In this document: positions 25,240 to 35,209 of the stretch, piece by piece
Numbering within the stretch: the stretch's first letter is position 1
Layout: the number at the start of each line of letters is the position of its first letter
DNA from: an uncultured Lachnospiraceae bacterium
GTDB taxonomy: Bacteria; Bacillota; Clostridia; Lachnospirales; Lachnospiraceae
Reading direction: 5' to 3'
NCBI GenBank assembly: GCA_902762955.1
Contig: CACWQH010000029.1
Span: 1 to 38,337, forward strand
DNA length: 38,337 nt
The notes under the pieces: model-generated
Told to the model about the DNA's origin: nothing
What the model saw: the letters and a program-made list of their open reading frames with translations, nothing else
Database searches by the model: none
Made by a program: the position numbers and the translations under genes

Positions 25240-25272
25240 ATTTTATATCATTTTTACTTTATTAATTATAAG

Positions 25273-26664
25273 CTAAGCCTTATATCTTTCATAATTACTT
25301 AGCAACTCTATACGATTCTTGCTTTCGGTCTTTCTTAAGATGTTTTTTATATGAAATTTAACCGTATTTTCAGATATGAAAAGGCGGTCTGCAATTTCCG
25401 TATTTGACAGCCCCTCGTCAATCAGTTTAAACACATCATGCTCTCGTGGTGAAAACAAAAAGCTTCTGCAAAAATCCTCAATTCCTTTCCTCTCTTCTGC
25501 TGAAACAATAATTGGTGTATAAATCTTCTGAAACAGTAAAACAAATAAAAATATGGTAACCATAAATACCAAAGCCGCAAGAAGTACAAGAACAGAAATA
25601 TTATCCATAAGCTTCATACCTGCATATGCTCCTGCCGCATCTCCAAGCCTTCCTGCCATAAGCCCCATGCCGGCAATCCATATAAGGTTTTCCTTCTTTC
25701 CGGCAAAATCAGCAAATAGGACAACTCTGTAAACAGAAAAGAAACCGAAAAATCCGTAGCTTAGAATCCACACAACTATGCTGCTTTCAAGGCTGCTCTT
25801 AAGTACCAGCAGTGCAAAAGGAAAAGCAAGCGTTGATACGCATAGTACTGCTCCAAGCTTACGGTTTTTATCATTAACTATTCCCGCAATTATTAATCCC
25901 AACGCATAAAAGGTTCGTGTAAGTTCAAGACTTATACCGTCTGCCATATCAATAGTCGAAAAATAAAAGCCCGAATTCTTTGCCATACTGAGCATAAATA
26001 CGGTTAATCCTGCTAATAAAAGAATCTTATAATCAAGCGCAAAGGACATATCCGTTTTTTTCATATGCTCATTATCTTCATTTTCAATAACCGCGTCTGT
26101 ATCAAAACGCTTAACGCATATCAAAGCCGAAGTAATCAAAACCGCAGCCAAATAAACCAAAAGTGAATATCTGCTCATTATAAAATTACCGTTATCAAAA
26201 ATCGAAATAACATATGAACCGATGCTTCCTAAGCCATAGCCTAAACCAAAAGCCACTCCTCTGTTTTGCTGTGAAACATATGTAACAAGCCTTGTAAGAT
26301 AAAAGCCTGCTACCAGACCATGAAAGACATTCATTATATATCCGAACATTAAACTTAATGAACCGTCAGGCACCATAACAGCACACGCAATCATAAAAAG
26401 ATCAATAAAAGATGTTATGATAAATGGTTGATTTTTTGTGATAATGGTTTTATTCTTTTTAACCACCATAGTAAAGATAATCAAGCCCAAGCATTGAAAC
26501 AAATATCCTGTCACCTCAGAATACATATCAATCTTTGCCAAAGGATGATAATTCATCATATGATACATCCATGTGATATATCCAGAGCCTGTCCAGAAAA
26601 AAGAAAGCCCGATTATCAGGCAGATTACTATTATATTTTTTGTTTTATTATCTTTCACGTTCAT
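25273..26664 (-). CDS. Second membrane-anchored LuxR-type regulator
   Basis: This 463-residue protein has the same plan as the one at 20128: about 12 hydrophobic segments to residue 385, a short linker and a LuxR HTH at the C-terminus (FSPREHDVFKLIDEGLSNTE, then IADRLFISENTVKFHIKNIL). The N-terminus SFFWTGSGYITWMYHMM closely resembles YGYAGTGYLTWLYRI of the other copy, so the two arose by duplication. It reads away from the surface protein at 27005, across a 340-bp gap. The signal is unknown. Each LuxR gene sits directly upstream of, and divergent to, a surface gene, suggesting dedicated regulation of each. Confidence 0.85.
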   Translation of the reverse strand: MNVKDNKTKNIIVICLIIGLSFFWTGSGYITWMYHMMNYHPLAKIDMYSEVTGYLFQCLGLIIFTMVVKKNKTIITKNQPFIITSFIDLFMIACAVMVPDGSLSLMFGYIMNVFHGLVAGFYLTRLVTYVSQQNRGVAFGLGYGLGSIGSYVISIFDNGNFIMSRYSLLVYLAAVLITSALICVKRFDTDAVIENEDNEHMKKTDMSFALDYKILLLAGLTVFMLSMAKNSGFYFSTIDMADGISLELTRTFYALGLIIAGIVNDKNRKLGAVLCVSTLAFPFALLVLKSSLESSIVVWILSYGFFGFFSVYRVVLFADFAGKKENLIWIAGMGLMAGRLGDAAGAYAGMKLMDNISVLVLLAALVFMVTIFLFVLLFQKIYTPIIVSAEERKGIEDFCRSFLFSPREHDVFKLIDEGLSNTEIADRLFISENTVKFHIKNILRKTESKNRIELLSNYERYKA

Positions 26665-27004
26665 ATCCCAACTTATCCTTTATACATCGAATATTATTAT
26701 AATATATACTTCATTTTATGTATATATTTAATATTCTCATATTCGATTCAAAAAAAGTGACATTTCTTCTATTCTCGCCAACCCCAATCCTAAAACTACA
26801 CTCTTTTTTTATTCTGTTATAAAAGAAAGAAGTTAAGTGTAGTAGTTTTTTATAATTTGCTATAGTAAGTTATTCTTATGTAATTATGCATAACAATAAA
26901 TTTTCTATTAATTTGTTTTGTGCAAAACCTGATTTTATATCAAAAAAACATCCATCAAAATCAGAGGAAAATCAGGAAAAAGCAAAGATAAGAAAGGAGA
27001 TATT
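26665..27004. other. Divergent intergenic region with long hairpin
   Basis: No gene is supported here. It separates the LuxR gene (leftward) from the surface protein (rightward). An imperfect inverted repeat spans 26792-26849 (AAAACTACACT against AGTGTAGTAGTTTT, with a second inner match of CTTTTTTTAT against ATAAAAGAAAG) and is followed by a T-rich TATAATT sequence. It could be an attenuator or operator. AT-rich promoter-like sequence continues to the AGGAGA ribosome site before 27005. Confidence 0.5.
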
Positions 27005-29446
27005 ATGAGAAAGGACAAAAAAACAAAAAAATTTCTTACTATGCTCTTATCCGTTATCATCATCTTTACTATGTCATCCTATGGCAATATAGGTGTATAT
27101 GCTGAGGAAGATTCTACTTTACCGGAAGGAACCGCAGTAAATGATACTTCGGATGAGGGAATAATCGGCGAAGCGGAAGTTGAAGGCAAAACCGTTGAAG
27201 AAGCCGAAGAAATAACAAACGAGCAGCCTAATGGAGAAACCACTGATGTGCGATCGGTTGAAGAAATCACCCCTGCTCCGATTGATAATTCGGATAATGA
27301 AGTGATTATCGAAAGCGAAGAAATACTTAATGATAGCGATGATGAAATACCATTTGACCAGTGGTTTGAAGCAGTACAAAGAGAAGCAGCAAATGCTGAT
27401 TATTATATTGGTCCCGACAGTGAACTGATTCCTGATGAGAAAAAAATATACGGAAAAACCGCCCTTATTTTGCCGGGAGAAACTATAGCAATTGTACCAT
27501 CTGCTACGCTTGCAACTGATGATGTTGATCACTCAAAACCATCAACTTTTAATTGTACGATAATCCAATTCAGTGATGATAATCAAGTTAAAGATTATCT
27601 TTATGAGAGTAATAAAACAAAAGCAACGCATCTTACAGTAGTCAATAGAAACACAATATATGTCCCTTGGAAAGATCGTGAACGAAAAGGTGAATTATAT
27701 AGTCCTGTAAAATCAAATGACGGAAACGGTTTTTACAATTACGATAGTCTTTACAGAAACGATACCGGTTTTCCTATCGTCATTAAAACAGGTTATGGTG
27801 ATGAACATGACACTGCCCGGCCTAATTCCAATGGTTATCCCACCTCAGATTGTAGCGGTAGTGCAAATTTCCAAGCACATTTTTACATTAAATCGGTTGA
27901 TACGATTACTTTTTTGGAAAACTCCTACGATATAGGATTTATCAATTATGTTGATCAAAGAGATGGAAATAATGTTTTAGTTAACAATCCGGATGCCTTG
28001 GTTTTTCCTGACGGTATAACTGTGTCAACCAAGTTTTATATTGATAACAGCACCCATACATATACTTTCCCTAAGCCTTATTTGAGCCAAGGATATTTTG
28101 CTAATTTTTATTTTGTTAATGATACATCTGCTGATCCTACAAACAATAGCATATTTAATAACTTCTACGGAAATGAATACAGGCAAGATTACGATGATAG
28201 GATTACGTTTACCGTAAATATAGGCGATTATATTAAGAAAAACGGTATTACCTCATCAATAAGCGCTGACCTCTTCTATCTGCCATATTATGCTTCAGGC
28301 TACACTTTGGAACTTCATGCCCAAGGCGGAACCATTGATGGTAAAGGTACATCATATTACTCACTAATCCCCGGCGAAGAGCGAAAATCCAATTGTACCT
28401 TTGATTTATATTCAAAGGTTCCTATAAGAAACGGATTTAATTTCCTTGGCTGGTGTGCCGACCCTGACAATCCGGAAATAATTAAGGGCAAAACACCTTC
28501 CCAATGGATGAATTCCGATGGAAAAAGCACTATTTTATATGCAGTTTGGGAAGAAAAGCCCTCCTTCACCGTAACCTTTGAGGCAAACGGCGGAACAGGC
28601 GTTATGGATCCGGTAAAGGTATATGAAGGAGATGCATTTATTCTTCCTGCATGCGGATTTACCGCACCTAATGGAAAGACCTTTGATAGTTGGGATAAGG
28701 GAGCTGTAGGTGAATCAATTACAGTAACCGGTGACATTACTGTTACGGCAAAGTGGAAAGAAAAACCTACAGATGAGGCTGAAGTAAAAACAGCAGCAAA
28801 GGTTGAAGAATTCTCTGCAGATGATATATCAGACGGAATAAAGGCTGCCGGATATACAACCGTTGATGCGGTCGAAAAGCAATTAAGACTCGTGGCATCA
28901 GATAAAGGCTTTGATTCAAAGAATTCCGCAACCTATGAGGTTAAGCTTCAGATTAGTACCGATAACGGTGCTACTTGGATAGACGCAACACCTGATAACT
29001 TTCCTGCAAACGGATTAACAGTAAAGTTTGACTATCCTGAGGGTACAGACAGCACTTATGATTTTGTTATAGTCCATATGTTTGGTGAATCCGTGAACAG
29101 ACACACTGCCGGTCAGACAGAGACATTTTCAGGCTATCAGATCAACAAAAAAGCTGACGGAATATACATAACAGTTACCGGACTTTCACCTTTCCTTATA
29201 TCTTGGAAGGAAGGTACAAAAGAAACTGATACAACTACGACCGAAACCACTGCCACAACAACTGAAACAACAACCACTACTACAACATCTACTCCTGCAA
29301 CGGTAACAGCAAAAGATACGACTCCTGCTAAACAATCAGCGAAATCACCAACAACAGGTGATAGTTCACCGATTGTTCCAATGCTTTTGTTATTACTTGG
29401 CTCGGTTATGGGAATGATTTATCTTAGGTCAAAAAAACATATATAA
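27005..29446 (+). CDS. Large cell-wall anchored surface protein with Listeria-Bacteroides-type repeats
   Basis: This 813-residue protein has a signal peptide (TMLLSVIIIFTMSSYGNIGVYA), an acidic low-complexity region to about 115, and a beta-rich domain of unknown type to about 435. Two InlB-like/Flg_new repeats follow: one with GFNFLGWCADPDNPE and ILYAVWEEKP, and one with VTFEANGGTGVMDPVKVYEG and ITVTAKWKEKP. A further domain ends TVTGLSPFLISWKEG, followed by a Thr-rich stalk (TTTETTATTTETTTT) and the C-terminal SPTTGD motif with a hydrophobic segment and KKHI. SPTTG fits the (S/P)PXTG-type sortase signal. It is probably an adhesin or host/substrate-binding protein. The function of the N-terminal domain is unknown. 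A clear terminator follows the gene. Confidence 0.82.
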   Translation: MRKDKKTKKFLTMLLSVIIIFTMSSYGNIGVYAEEDSTLPEGTAVNDTSDEGIIGEAEVEGKTVEEAEEITNEQPNGETTDVRSVEEITPAPIDNSDNEVIIESEEILNDSDDEIPFDQWFEAVQREAANADYYIGPDSELIPDEKKIYGKTALILPGETIAIVPSATLATDDVDHSKPSTFNCTIIQFSDDNQVKDYLYESNKTKATHLTVVNRNTIYVPWKDRERKGELYSPVKSNDGNGFYNYDSLYRNDTGFPIVIKTGYGDEHDTARPNSNGYPTSDCSGSANFQAHFYIKSVDTITFLENSYDIGFINYVDQRDGNNVLVNNPDALVFPDGITVSTKFYIDNSTHTYTFPKPYLSQGYFANFYFVNDTSADPTNNSIFNNFYGNEYRQDYDDRITFTVNIGDYIKKNGITSSISADLFYLPYYASGYTLELHAQGGTIDGKGTSYYSLIPGEERKSNCTFDLYSKVPIRNGFNFLGWCADPDNPEIIKGKTPSQWMNSDGKSTILYAVWEEKPSFTVTFEANGGTGVMDPVKVYEGDAFILPACGFTAPNGKTFDSWDKGAVGESITVTGDITVTAKWKEKPTDEAEVKTAAKVEEFSADDISDGIKAAGYTTVDAVEKQLRLVASDKGFDSKNSATYEVKLQISTDNGATWIDATPDNFPANGLTVKFDYPEGTDSTYDFVIVHMFGESVNRHTAGQTETFSGYQINKKADGIYITVTGLSPFLISWKEGTKETDTTTTETTATTTETTTTTTTSTPATVTAKDTTPAKQSAKSPTTGDSSPIVPMLLLLLGSVMGMIYLRSKKHI

Positions 29447-29473
29447 ATAAGTTGTACAGTATGTAAGAAAAAA

Positions 29474-29508
29474 TGACAAGGTGCTTGGCACCTTGTCACT
29501 TTTTAATT
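29474..29508 (+). terminator. Rho-independent terminator after the surface protein gene
   Basis: TGACAAGGTGC and GCACCTTGTCA form a perfect 11-bp stem with a 3-base loop, followed by CTTTTTAATT. The hairpin begins 28 bases after the TAA of the surface protein. Confidence 0.85.
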
Positions 29509-29621
29509 CATATCATTCGCCCAATCTAAAAACAGGATAATAAAATGCTTTTTCATTTATCGTTCTGATTTCCTCACAAGAATCAATAATCAAGCCCGGT
29601 TTTATTGGAATTTTCCCATAA

Positions 29622-29659
29622 TGCGACCGAAATTACAACGCGATGTTGTTTTGGTCGCA
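29622..29659 (+). repeat. 38-nt imperfect inverted repeat (structured RNA or site)
   Basis: TGCGACCGAAATTACA pairs with TGTTGTTTTGGTCGCA with one T-T mismatch and two G-U pairs on the plus strand. The stem is about 16 bp with a small loop. No T run follows, so it is not a simple terminator. G-U pairs mean the plus-strand RNA folds best. It lies in a 244-base gap without a gene. Confidence 0.6.
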
Positions 29660-29690
29660 CAAATACAAAAAATTTCTATATCCCTGCCTC

Positions 29691-30145
29691 TTATAATACT
29701 GTGGTTATTATTTCCTCTTTTGAGGCATCAATTGCTATACCGTCTTTGAAGCATATCTTTGGATAATTATCATAGGATCCATTAAAATATCATTTATACT
29801 CTCATCGTCTCCTTCCAACACCCATCCCTCAGGCAAGGTGTTTAAGGTAAGCGGCATCTTATATATCAGCCCATCAATATAAATCTCATATATCTCTACA
29901 TCCTCAGGCTCACCCTCTCGCGGATATTGAACCTCTACAACTTCTTCAGTAGTATCCTCTGTTGTCTTTTCTTCAGTCTCAATATCTGCCATAACTATTT
30001 CTTCACTTTGTTCAGTATCATTCGTCTTTGCTGATTCCTTTTCATTTTTATCCTTAGCACAACCGCAACATAAGCATAAAAGTGAAATAATCATCAGATA
30101 AGCCACTATTTGTTTCCTCAGACAAATATTTTTCTTACTTTTCAT
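29691..30145 (-). pseudogene. Frameshifted small lipoprotein
   Basis: The open frame of 136 residues from ATG 30145 has a signal peptide and a lipobox (LCLCCGC), an acidic Glu/Thr-rich linker (SAKTNDTEQSEEIV) and YEIYIDGLIYKMPLTLNTLP, and it ends unnaturally with IIIQRYASKTV at 29735. In another frame the DNA from about 29770 continues YDNYPKICFKDGIAIDASKE and stops at 29691, which reads as a natural C-terminus. I infer a single-base frameshift near 29770-29775. The expected protein is a surface lipoprotein of unknown function found in Lachnospiraceae. Sequencing error is an alternative explanation. Confidence 0.65.
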
Positions 30146-30184
30146 AACAATCCCCTTTCATATATTACATCAATAAACTACAAT

Positions 30185-30240
30185 AGTATTATAACAAATT
30201 ATACAACATTTAACTATATCAGTATTATAACAAATTATAC
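30185..30240. repeat. Two direct copies of a 20-bp AT-rich unit
   Basis: AGTATTATAACAAATTATAC occurs at 30185-30204 and again at 30221-30240 (period 36). It lies between the frameshifted lipoprotein start and the monooxygenase fragment. It could mark a duplication or deletion scar or a promoter region. No function is known. Confidence 0.75.
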
Positions 30241-30280
30241 CTTATCATTAATAACAAACGCATTCATACCCTGTTTTGTA

Positions 30281-30478
30281 AATTATTATATAAATGATCC
30301 GGAGACAGTTTTGTTGATTGATGCCTGGGAGAGTCAGGAAGCCATTGATGCACACCATGCCTCACCTATGATGCAGACGATATCAAAGCTGCGTGAAAAA
30401 TATGATTTACATATGAAGGTTGAAAGATATGTTTCTGACGATATGCCAAAATCTGATGAAGGGTTTATACGGACATAA
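30281..30478 (+). pseudogene. Fragment of an antibiotic-biosynthesis monooxygenase (ABM) domain protein
   Basis: The frame encodes NDPETVLLIDAWESQEAID, HHASPMMQTISKLREKYDLH and a natural end SDEGFIRT. These phrases match the C-terminal two thirds of ABM-family (quinol monooxygenase-like) proteins of about 95-100 residues. The N-terminal part of the domain is absent: upstream is AT-rich sequence without a matching reading frame or ribosome site. It overlaps the end of cobQ by 14 bp in the convergent direction. I call it a 5'-truncated remnant. Confidence 0.7.
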
Positions 30479-32006
30479 TCTCATAAACCTTATCCATATC
30501 CATAAACTCTCTTAAGGTATCTGCAAGCTTGTCATATTCCGCTTCCTTAATATCCTTATAGCTCTTTATATCAATATTTGCAAGATTTACATTTTTTCTT
30601 TCTGCCAATGCCTTTATGATTGTTTCTGCTATATCACCTTTATCAAATATTCCATGTACATAAGTTCCGTAAACATTTTCCTTTTGAACCATAGGGCTGT
30701 ATGTATTATCTATAGTGTCCATATTATCTGCACTATACGAAACGCCCATATGTATCTCGTAGCCTTCAAATTCTTTTTCTGATAATGCTTCAAATACACC
30801 TGTCAGCTTTCCTATCCTTCCGCTTATCTGCTTACGTGTTTTTTCTTCGCAGATATGCGTATCTATAGGAAGAAATCCCATACCTTCTATGCATCCGCCT
30901 TCTTCATTTCCTTCCTCGTCGTAAATCATATAGCCAAGCATCTGATAACCGCCACAGATTCCAAAAACCGGTGTAGATGAATATGATCCTTCTTCATACT
31001 CTTTATTACCATCTATACCTGCCGGATCCATATAATTTTTTTCTTCACTTGCCAACTTCTTAATCTTAGCTTCGAATCCGCTTTCTCTTAGCCACCTCAT
31101 ATCCCCAATTGTATTCTTACTTCCGGGAAGAATTATCATATCAGGATTACCAAGTGAATTTACATCATTTACATAGCGAAGATTAATTATGTCTGTCTGT
31201 TCAAACACATTAAAATCCGTAAAATTAGATATATGAGGAAGTCTGATAACAGCTATATCAATCAAACCGTGATTTTGTCTTTCAAACCGTTCCGTCAGGC
31301 TGTCCTCGTCATCAAGATTAAAGTTCATATACGGCACTACTCCGACAACATCAACATTACCTTTTTCCTCGAGCATCTTTATACCCGGATCAAGTATTGT
31401 CTTATCACCACGGAACTTATTTATAACAAGGCCCTTAACTCGTGCCTTCTCATCCTCTTCTAAAAGCATAAGCGTACCAAGAAGCTGCGCAAATACACCG
31501 CCCCTGTCTATATCACCCACAAGGATAACCGGAGCATCTGCAAGCTTTGCCATACCCATATTTACGATATCATTTTCCTTAAGGTTAATCTCTGCCGGAC
31601 TTCCCGCACCCTCGATTACGATAATGTCATACTCCTTATCAAGCTTTTCATATGCCTTCAAAATTTCTGGCACTAATTTTTTCTTATACTCAAAATACTC
31701 TCTGGCTTTCATATTGCCTATTACTTCACCATTTACAATAACCTGAGAACCTACATCACTTGTAGGCTTAAGAAGTATGGGATTCATAGCCACATCAGGC
31801 GCAATTCCTGCTGCCTCCGCCTGCATAACCTGTGCGCGTCCCATCTCAAGACCATCGGCAGTTATATATGAATTAAGCGCCATATTTTGCGACTTGAACG
31901 GACACACCTTATAACCATCCTGCTTAAATATTCTGCAAAGTCCTGCCACTATTAAGCTTTTTCCCACATTTGACATGGTTCCCTGAACCATAATAACCTT
32001 AGCCAT
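30465..32006 (-). CDS. cobQ: Cobyric acid synthase CobQ/CbiP
   Basis: About 513 residues from ATG 32006. That start is preferred because the ABC gene overlaps it by only 8 bp and an AAAGGTGG site precedes it; the longer frame from 32048 lies inside the ABC gene. The enzyme amidates the b, d, e and g side chains. The N-terminal ATPase domain starts [18 protein letters not shown] and has [20 protein letters not shown]. The amidotransferase has the catalytic Cys in [13 protein letters not shown], plus His in YEIHMGVSY and [10 protein letters not shown]. All look intact. Unlike the rest of the synthesis genes it sits at the end of the riboswitch operon with the uptake system, which suits a role in salvage or late synthesis. 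Confidence 0.94.
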   Translation of the reverse strand: MAKVIMVQGTMSNVGKSLIVAGLCRIFKQDGYKVCPFKSQNMALNSYITADGLEMGRAQVMQAEAAGIAPDVAMNPILLKPTSDVGSQVIVNGEVIGNMKAREYFEYKKKLVPEILKAYEKLDKEYDIIVIEGAGSPAEINLKENDIVNMGMAKLADAPVILVGDIDRGGVFAQLLGTLMLLEEDEKARVKGLVINKFRGDKTILDPGIKMLEEKGNVDVVGVVPYMNFNLDDEDSLTERFERQNHGLIDIAVIRLPHISNFTDFNVFEQTDIINLRYVNDVNSLGNPDMIILPGSKNTIGDMRWLRESGFEAKIKKLASEEKNYMDPAGIDGNKEYEEGSYSSTPVFGICGGYQMLGYMIYDEEGNEEGGCIEGMGFLPIDTHICEEKTRKQISGRIGKLTGVFEALSEKEFEGYEIHMGVSYSADNMDTIDNTYSPMVQKENVYGTYVHGIFDKGDIAETIIKALAERKNVNLANIDIKSYKDIKEAEYDKLADTLREFMDMDKVYEIMSV

Positions 32007-32769
32007 AAAAATCCACCTTTGAAAAATACATCTTAAATGCATCCTCATCTATATCAAATAAATCCATAATTATACTCTTCTTAAACACCTCTTTAGGTGT
32101 ACCGTAGCAGGAGATATTTTCGCCCTTTACACAAAGCACCTTGTCAGATATTTTGCCCGCCAGTTCTATCTCGTGAAGGGATAAGATAACAGCCACCTTT
32201 TCAGTTTTTGCCATCCTCTTTAAAACCTCCAAAAGCTCTATCTTATACTTTATATCAAGGTATGAGGTAGGCTCATCCAAAACCAGCACCTCGGGCTTTT
32301 GACATATAGCCCTTGCAAGAAGAACGCGCTGCTTTTGTCCGTCACTCAGCTTTTGAAAATCCCTGTCCTTAAGCGAAAGTATTCCGACCATCTCCATAGA
32401 CTCAAAAATTTCTTTCTCATCCTCTTTGCTTAAGATTCCCATTTTTCCTGTGTAAGGATATCTTCCAAGCGCCACAACGTCATAGCATGTAAGAAGCTCC
32501 GGTCTCACCCGCTCCGTCAAAAGTACGGAAACCTTTTTCGCCATATCCTTATAGTTAATATCCTTTAAATCATTTTTACCGATAAAAACTGTGCCGGAAA
32601 CCACCTCAAGCTGTCTGGTTATACTTTTCAAAATTGTAGACTTTCCCGAGCCGTTAGGACCTATAAGAGTAAGAATCTCACCCTTGCTTACACCAAACTC
32701 TATATCCTTTACAATCGGCTTGCCGTTATATCCGACTGAAAGCTTCGCTGTCTTTAAATAATAATCCAT
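31999..32769 (-). CDS. btuD: ABC importer ATPase, BtuD/FecE type
   Basis: This 256-residue ATPase has Walker [10 protein letters not shown], signature [15 protein letters not shown], Walker [13 protein letters not shown] and switch His [10 protein letters not shown]. It belongs to the FecE/BtuD/FepC group for corrinoids, heme and siderophores. Its stop overlaps the cobQ start by 8 bp and it lies three bases from the permease. Cobalamin-riboswitch control of the operon supports corrinoid import, but heme or siderophore relatives cannot be excluded from the ATPase alone. Confidence 0.9.
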   Translation of the reverse strand: MDYYLKTAKLSVGYNGKPIVKDIEFGVSKGEILTLIGPNGSGKSTILKSITRQLEVVSGTVFIGKNDLKDINYKDMAKKVSVLLTERVRPELLTCYDVVALGRYPYTGKMGILSKEDEKEIFESMEMVGILSLKDRDFQKLSDGQKQRVLLARAICQKPEVLVLDEPTSYLDIKYKIELLEVLKRMAKTEKVAVILSLHEIELAGKISDKVLCVKGENISCYGTPKEVFKKSIIMDLFDIDEDAFKMYFSKVDFYG

Positions 32770-32772
32770 TTC

Positions 32773-33825
32773 CTACTCCCTCTTACTGCCCTTAATCAGC
32801 ATCGCAATAACTATCGGTGCACCAAATACTGCAGTAACAGTGCTTATATTAAGCTCCGTCGGTGAAAATGCAGTCCTAGCTATAAGGTCACATACCATAC
32901 AGAATATACTTCCCCCTATAAAGCAAGCCGGTATAACAATTATCGGCTTGGATGTACGAAGCCCTCTTTTAATAAGATGAGGCACCGCAATACCGACAAA
33001 TGATATAGATCCGGCAAAGGCTGTTACACATGCCGAAAGAACGCTCGACAAAAGAATAAGCACAACCCTGAACACCCTTATATTTACACCTACACTTTTT
33101 GCATAAGCCTCTCCAAGTAAAAATGCACTTATCGGCTTTGCAAGTATAAAAATGATAATCGACGTAATCGTTACTATAATAAATGCAATAAAAACATCTC
33201 GCCAGTTAGAAGCCGAAAAGCTTCCGAGTGACCAGCCATGAAGATTGATAATATCCGAATCGCTTGCAAAGGTTATGATAAAATCCGTAATGGCCGAGCA
33301 GATGTAATTAATCATTATACCGCCGATTATAAGAACCGACATAGACTTAATGTATCTGGATAAAACAAGAATAAATGCTATCGAAAGCATAGAACCGGAA
33401 AATGCCGCAATTACAAGAGAAATGGATGAAACTCTTCCGAATCTCTCAAGAAAGAAAACAAGGGTAAGCGCAACCACCATCTTGGCACCTGAAGAAATAC
33501 CGAGTATATATGGTCCCGCAATAGGATTATTGAAAAAAATCTGAAGCAAAAGTCCCGACAGAGAAAGTGCTCCTCCTAAAATCGCAGCCATACAAATCCT
33601 CGGCAGCCTTATATGCCAGATAATATTATAATAACCCTTCTCTCCCTCTCTCAAAAAAATAATCTTAAAAATCTCCGGTACAGAAATATCAACCGAACCA
33701 ATATTAATATTCAAAATAGTAATAACAACAAACAAAACAAACATGAAAAAAAAGAATAAGGTATATCTCATTCTGTTGCCTGAATTATTAATCTCAATAT
33801 CATTCAAATCTCTCTTTTTTTTCAT
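32773..33825 (-). CDS. btuC: ABC importer permease, BtuC/FecCD type
   Basis: This 350-residue protein has about ten hydrophobic segments and the FecCD family phrases RLPRICMAAILGGALSLSGLL, NNPIAGPYILGISSGAKM and SFVGIAVPHLIKR. These match the vitamin B12/siderophore permease family. It lies three bases from the ATPase gene and 77 bases from the binding protein. With the riboswitch-led operon the likely substrate is a corrinoid. The symbol btuC is given by context. Confidence 0.9.
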   Translation of the reverse strand: MKKKRDLNDIEINNSGNRMRYTLFFFFMFVLFVVITILNINIGSVDISVPEIFKIIFLREGEKGYYNIIWHIRLPRICMAAILGGALSLSGLLLQIFFNNPIAGPYILGISSGAKMVVALTLVFFLERFGRVSSISLVIAAFSGSMLSIAFILVLSRYIKSMSVLIIGGIMINYICSAITDFIITFASDSDIINLHGWSLGSFSASNWRDVFIAFIIVTITSIIIFILAKPISAFLLGEAYAKSVGVNIRVFRVVLILLSSVLSACVTAFAGSISFVGIAVPHLIKRGLRTSKPIIVIPACFIGGSIFCMVCDLIARTAFSPTELNISTVTAVFGAPIVIAMLIKGSKRE

Positions 33826-33902
33826 GTCTTTTTTTCTCCAAATTGTATATAATAATCAAACATATTATATACTTTATCACTGTGTAAATCAAATTGAGAA
33901 AC

Positions 33903-35090
33903 TCAATGTATCCTGTAGAGAAATTCAAGCGTTTCAGCATTTTCGTCGGTAAAAACAGTATGGAAATCTCCGATTATATTTCCTATAACATCCGTAGCCT
34001 GAAACATATTCTTTTCCGTACACCATACATTGTCATTTTTAACTGCTTTAAACTCTGCAAAAAGCGCATTTTTATCTATTAATTCATCTATACTGTGAAG
34101 TGGATTATCAATGGTGGCATTATATATGAGATAGTCAACATCCTTCGCAGTATTATAAAACTCTTCCATGGTAATATTCGTACTTGAAGATACCTTTTCA
34201 TCATCAGCTCCAAGGTCATCAAATATGTAATCTCCGCCTGCTACCTCAATCATCTTTGGTATGTAGTCAGAGGTCTTTCGCACCACTACAGAGCCGGATT
34301 CATTTATATAAAAATATGCGACAGTCTTTCCTGTGCTTTCATAATTCGAAAGCTCCTCAACATATTTTTTCTGTTCTGCAAAAAATGCATCTGCCTCGTC
34401 CTGTCTGTCTGTTATCTCTGCATATGCCTTAATCCATTCACTTCTCCCAAGAGGATGAGCCTCATAGCTTGAGGCATCAATGAAAACCGTAATCCCAAGC
34501 TCTTCCAATTTTTCCTGCACTTCGGGGCTATGCAATATCATTGTATTTTCAATTGCAAGTTCACATCCCTCATCCATCAGATACTCATAATCAGGCTCCG
34601 AATATTTACCTGCAAAGACAATCCTTTCTTCCTCCATAGCTTCCTTTACGGCATCTATATGCCAGTCATCAGCATTAAGCGATGTAGTTCCTACCATATC
34701 AAGCGCATCCATAGCGTTAAATAATGCCATGGTTGAGGTTGAAGCAAGATATATATCTGAAACAGGCTTTTTAATTATATAATAATCCTTGGCACCCTCA
34801 GGCACCTCCTTACCCTCCGGCACAAGAAGATAATTTCTTCCGTCACTTACACTGATAAGAGAATAACCTTCCTCGTATCTGTAAATTGTAAAACAATCCG
34901 CATAATCAAGCGGAACAATTTCTTTAAAATGAAGCCCCTCTATCAAAGGGGCTTCTTCATTAATTGCATCTGTGTTACTGCTTACTTCGTTATTAGTTTT
35001 TTTATTCACTCCACAGCCTGTCAACATAAACGAAATAATCATCAATATACATAGTATTAAATTAATACTTTTTTTATTATAATTAATCAT
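33903..35090 (-). CDS. btuF: Corrinoid-type ABC substrate-binding lipoprotein (BtuF-like)
   Basis: This 395-residue protein has a lipoprotein signal peptide (IISFMLTGCG). It is a type III periplasmic-binding-protein-like fold with two lobes joined by a helix: DMVGTTSLNADDWHIDAV in the first lobe and DVDYLIYNATIDNPLHSI in the second. The region DASSYEAHPLGRSEWIKAY is typical of the metal-chelate/corrinoid group. It is followed by btuC and btuD genes. The substrate is inferred from the cobalamin riboswitch. Heme or cobalt-tetrapyrrole binding is also possible, given the neighbouring chelatase. Confidence 0.88.
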   Translation of the reverse strand: MINYNKKSINLILCILMIISFMLTGCGVNKKTNNEVSSNTDAINEEAPLIEGLHFKEIVPLDYADCFTIYRYEEGYSLISVSDGRNYLLVPEGKEVPEGAKDYYIIKKPVSDIYLASTSTMALFNAMDALDMVGTTSLNADDWHIDAVKEAMEEERIVFAGKYSEPDYEYLMDEGCELAIENTMILHSPEVQEKLEELGITVFIDASSYEAHPLGRSEWIKAYAEITDRQDEADAFFAEQKKYVEELSNYESTGKTVAYFYINESGSVVVRKTSDYIPKMIEVAGGDYIFDDLGADDEKVSSSTNITMEEFYNTAKDVDYLIYNATIDNPLHSIDELIDKNALFAEFKAVKNDNVWCTEKNMFQATDVIGNIIGDFHTVFTDENAETLEFLYRIH

Positions 35091-35209
35091 TACTATTATC
35101 CTATAACTGTTATCTATTAGTATTAATTTTTTCTAAAATCACTATCACTTCATCATAATTTGTATATTTAATTTTATTATTATATATTTAATAAATCAAA
35201 ATCCTAAAA

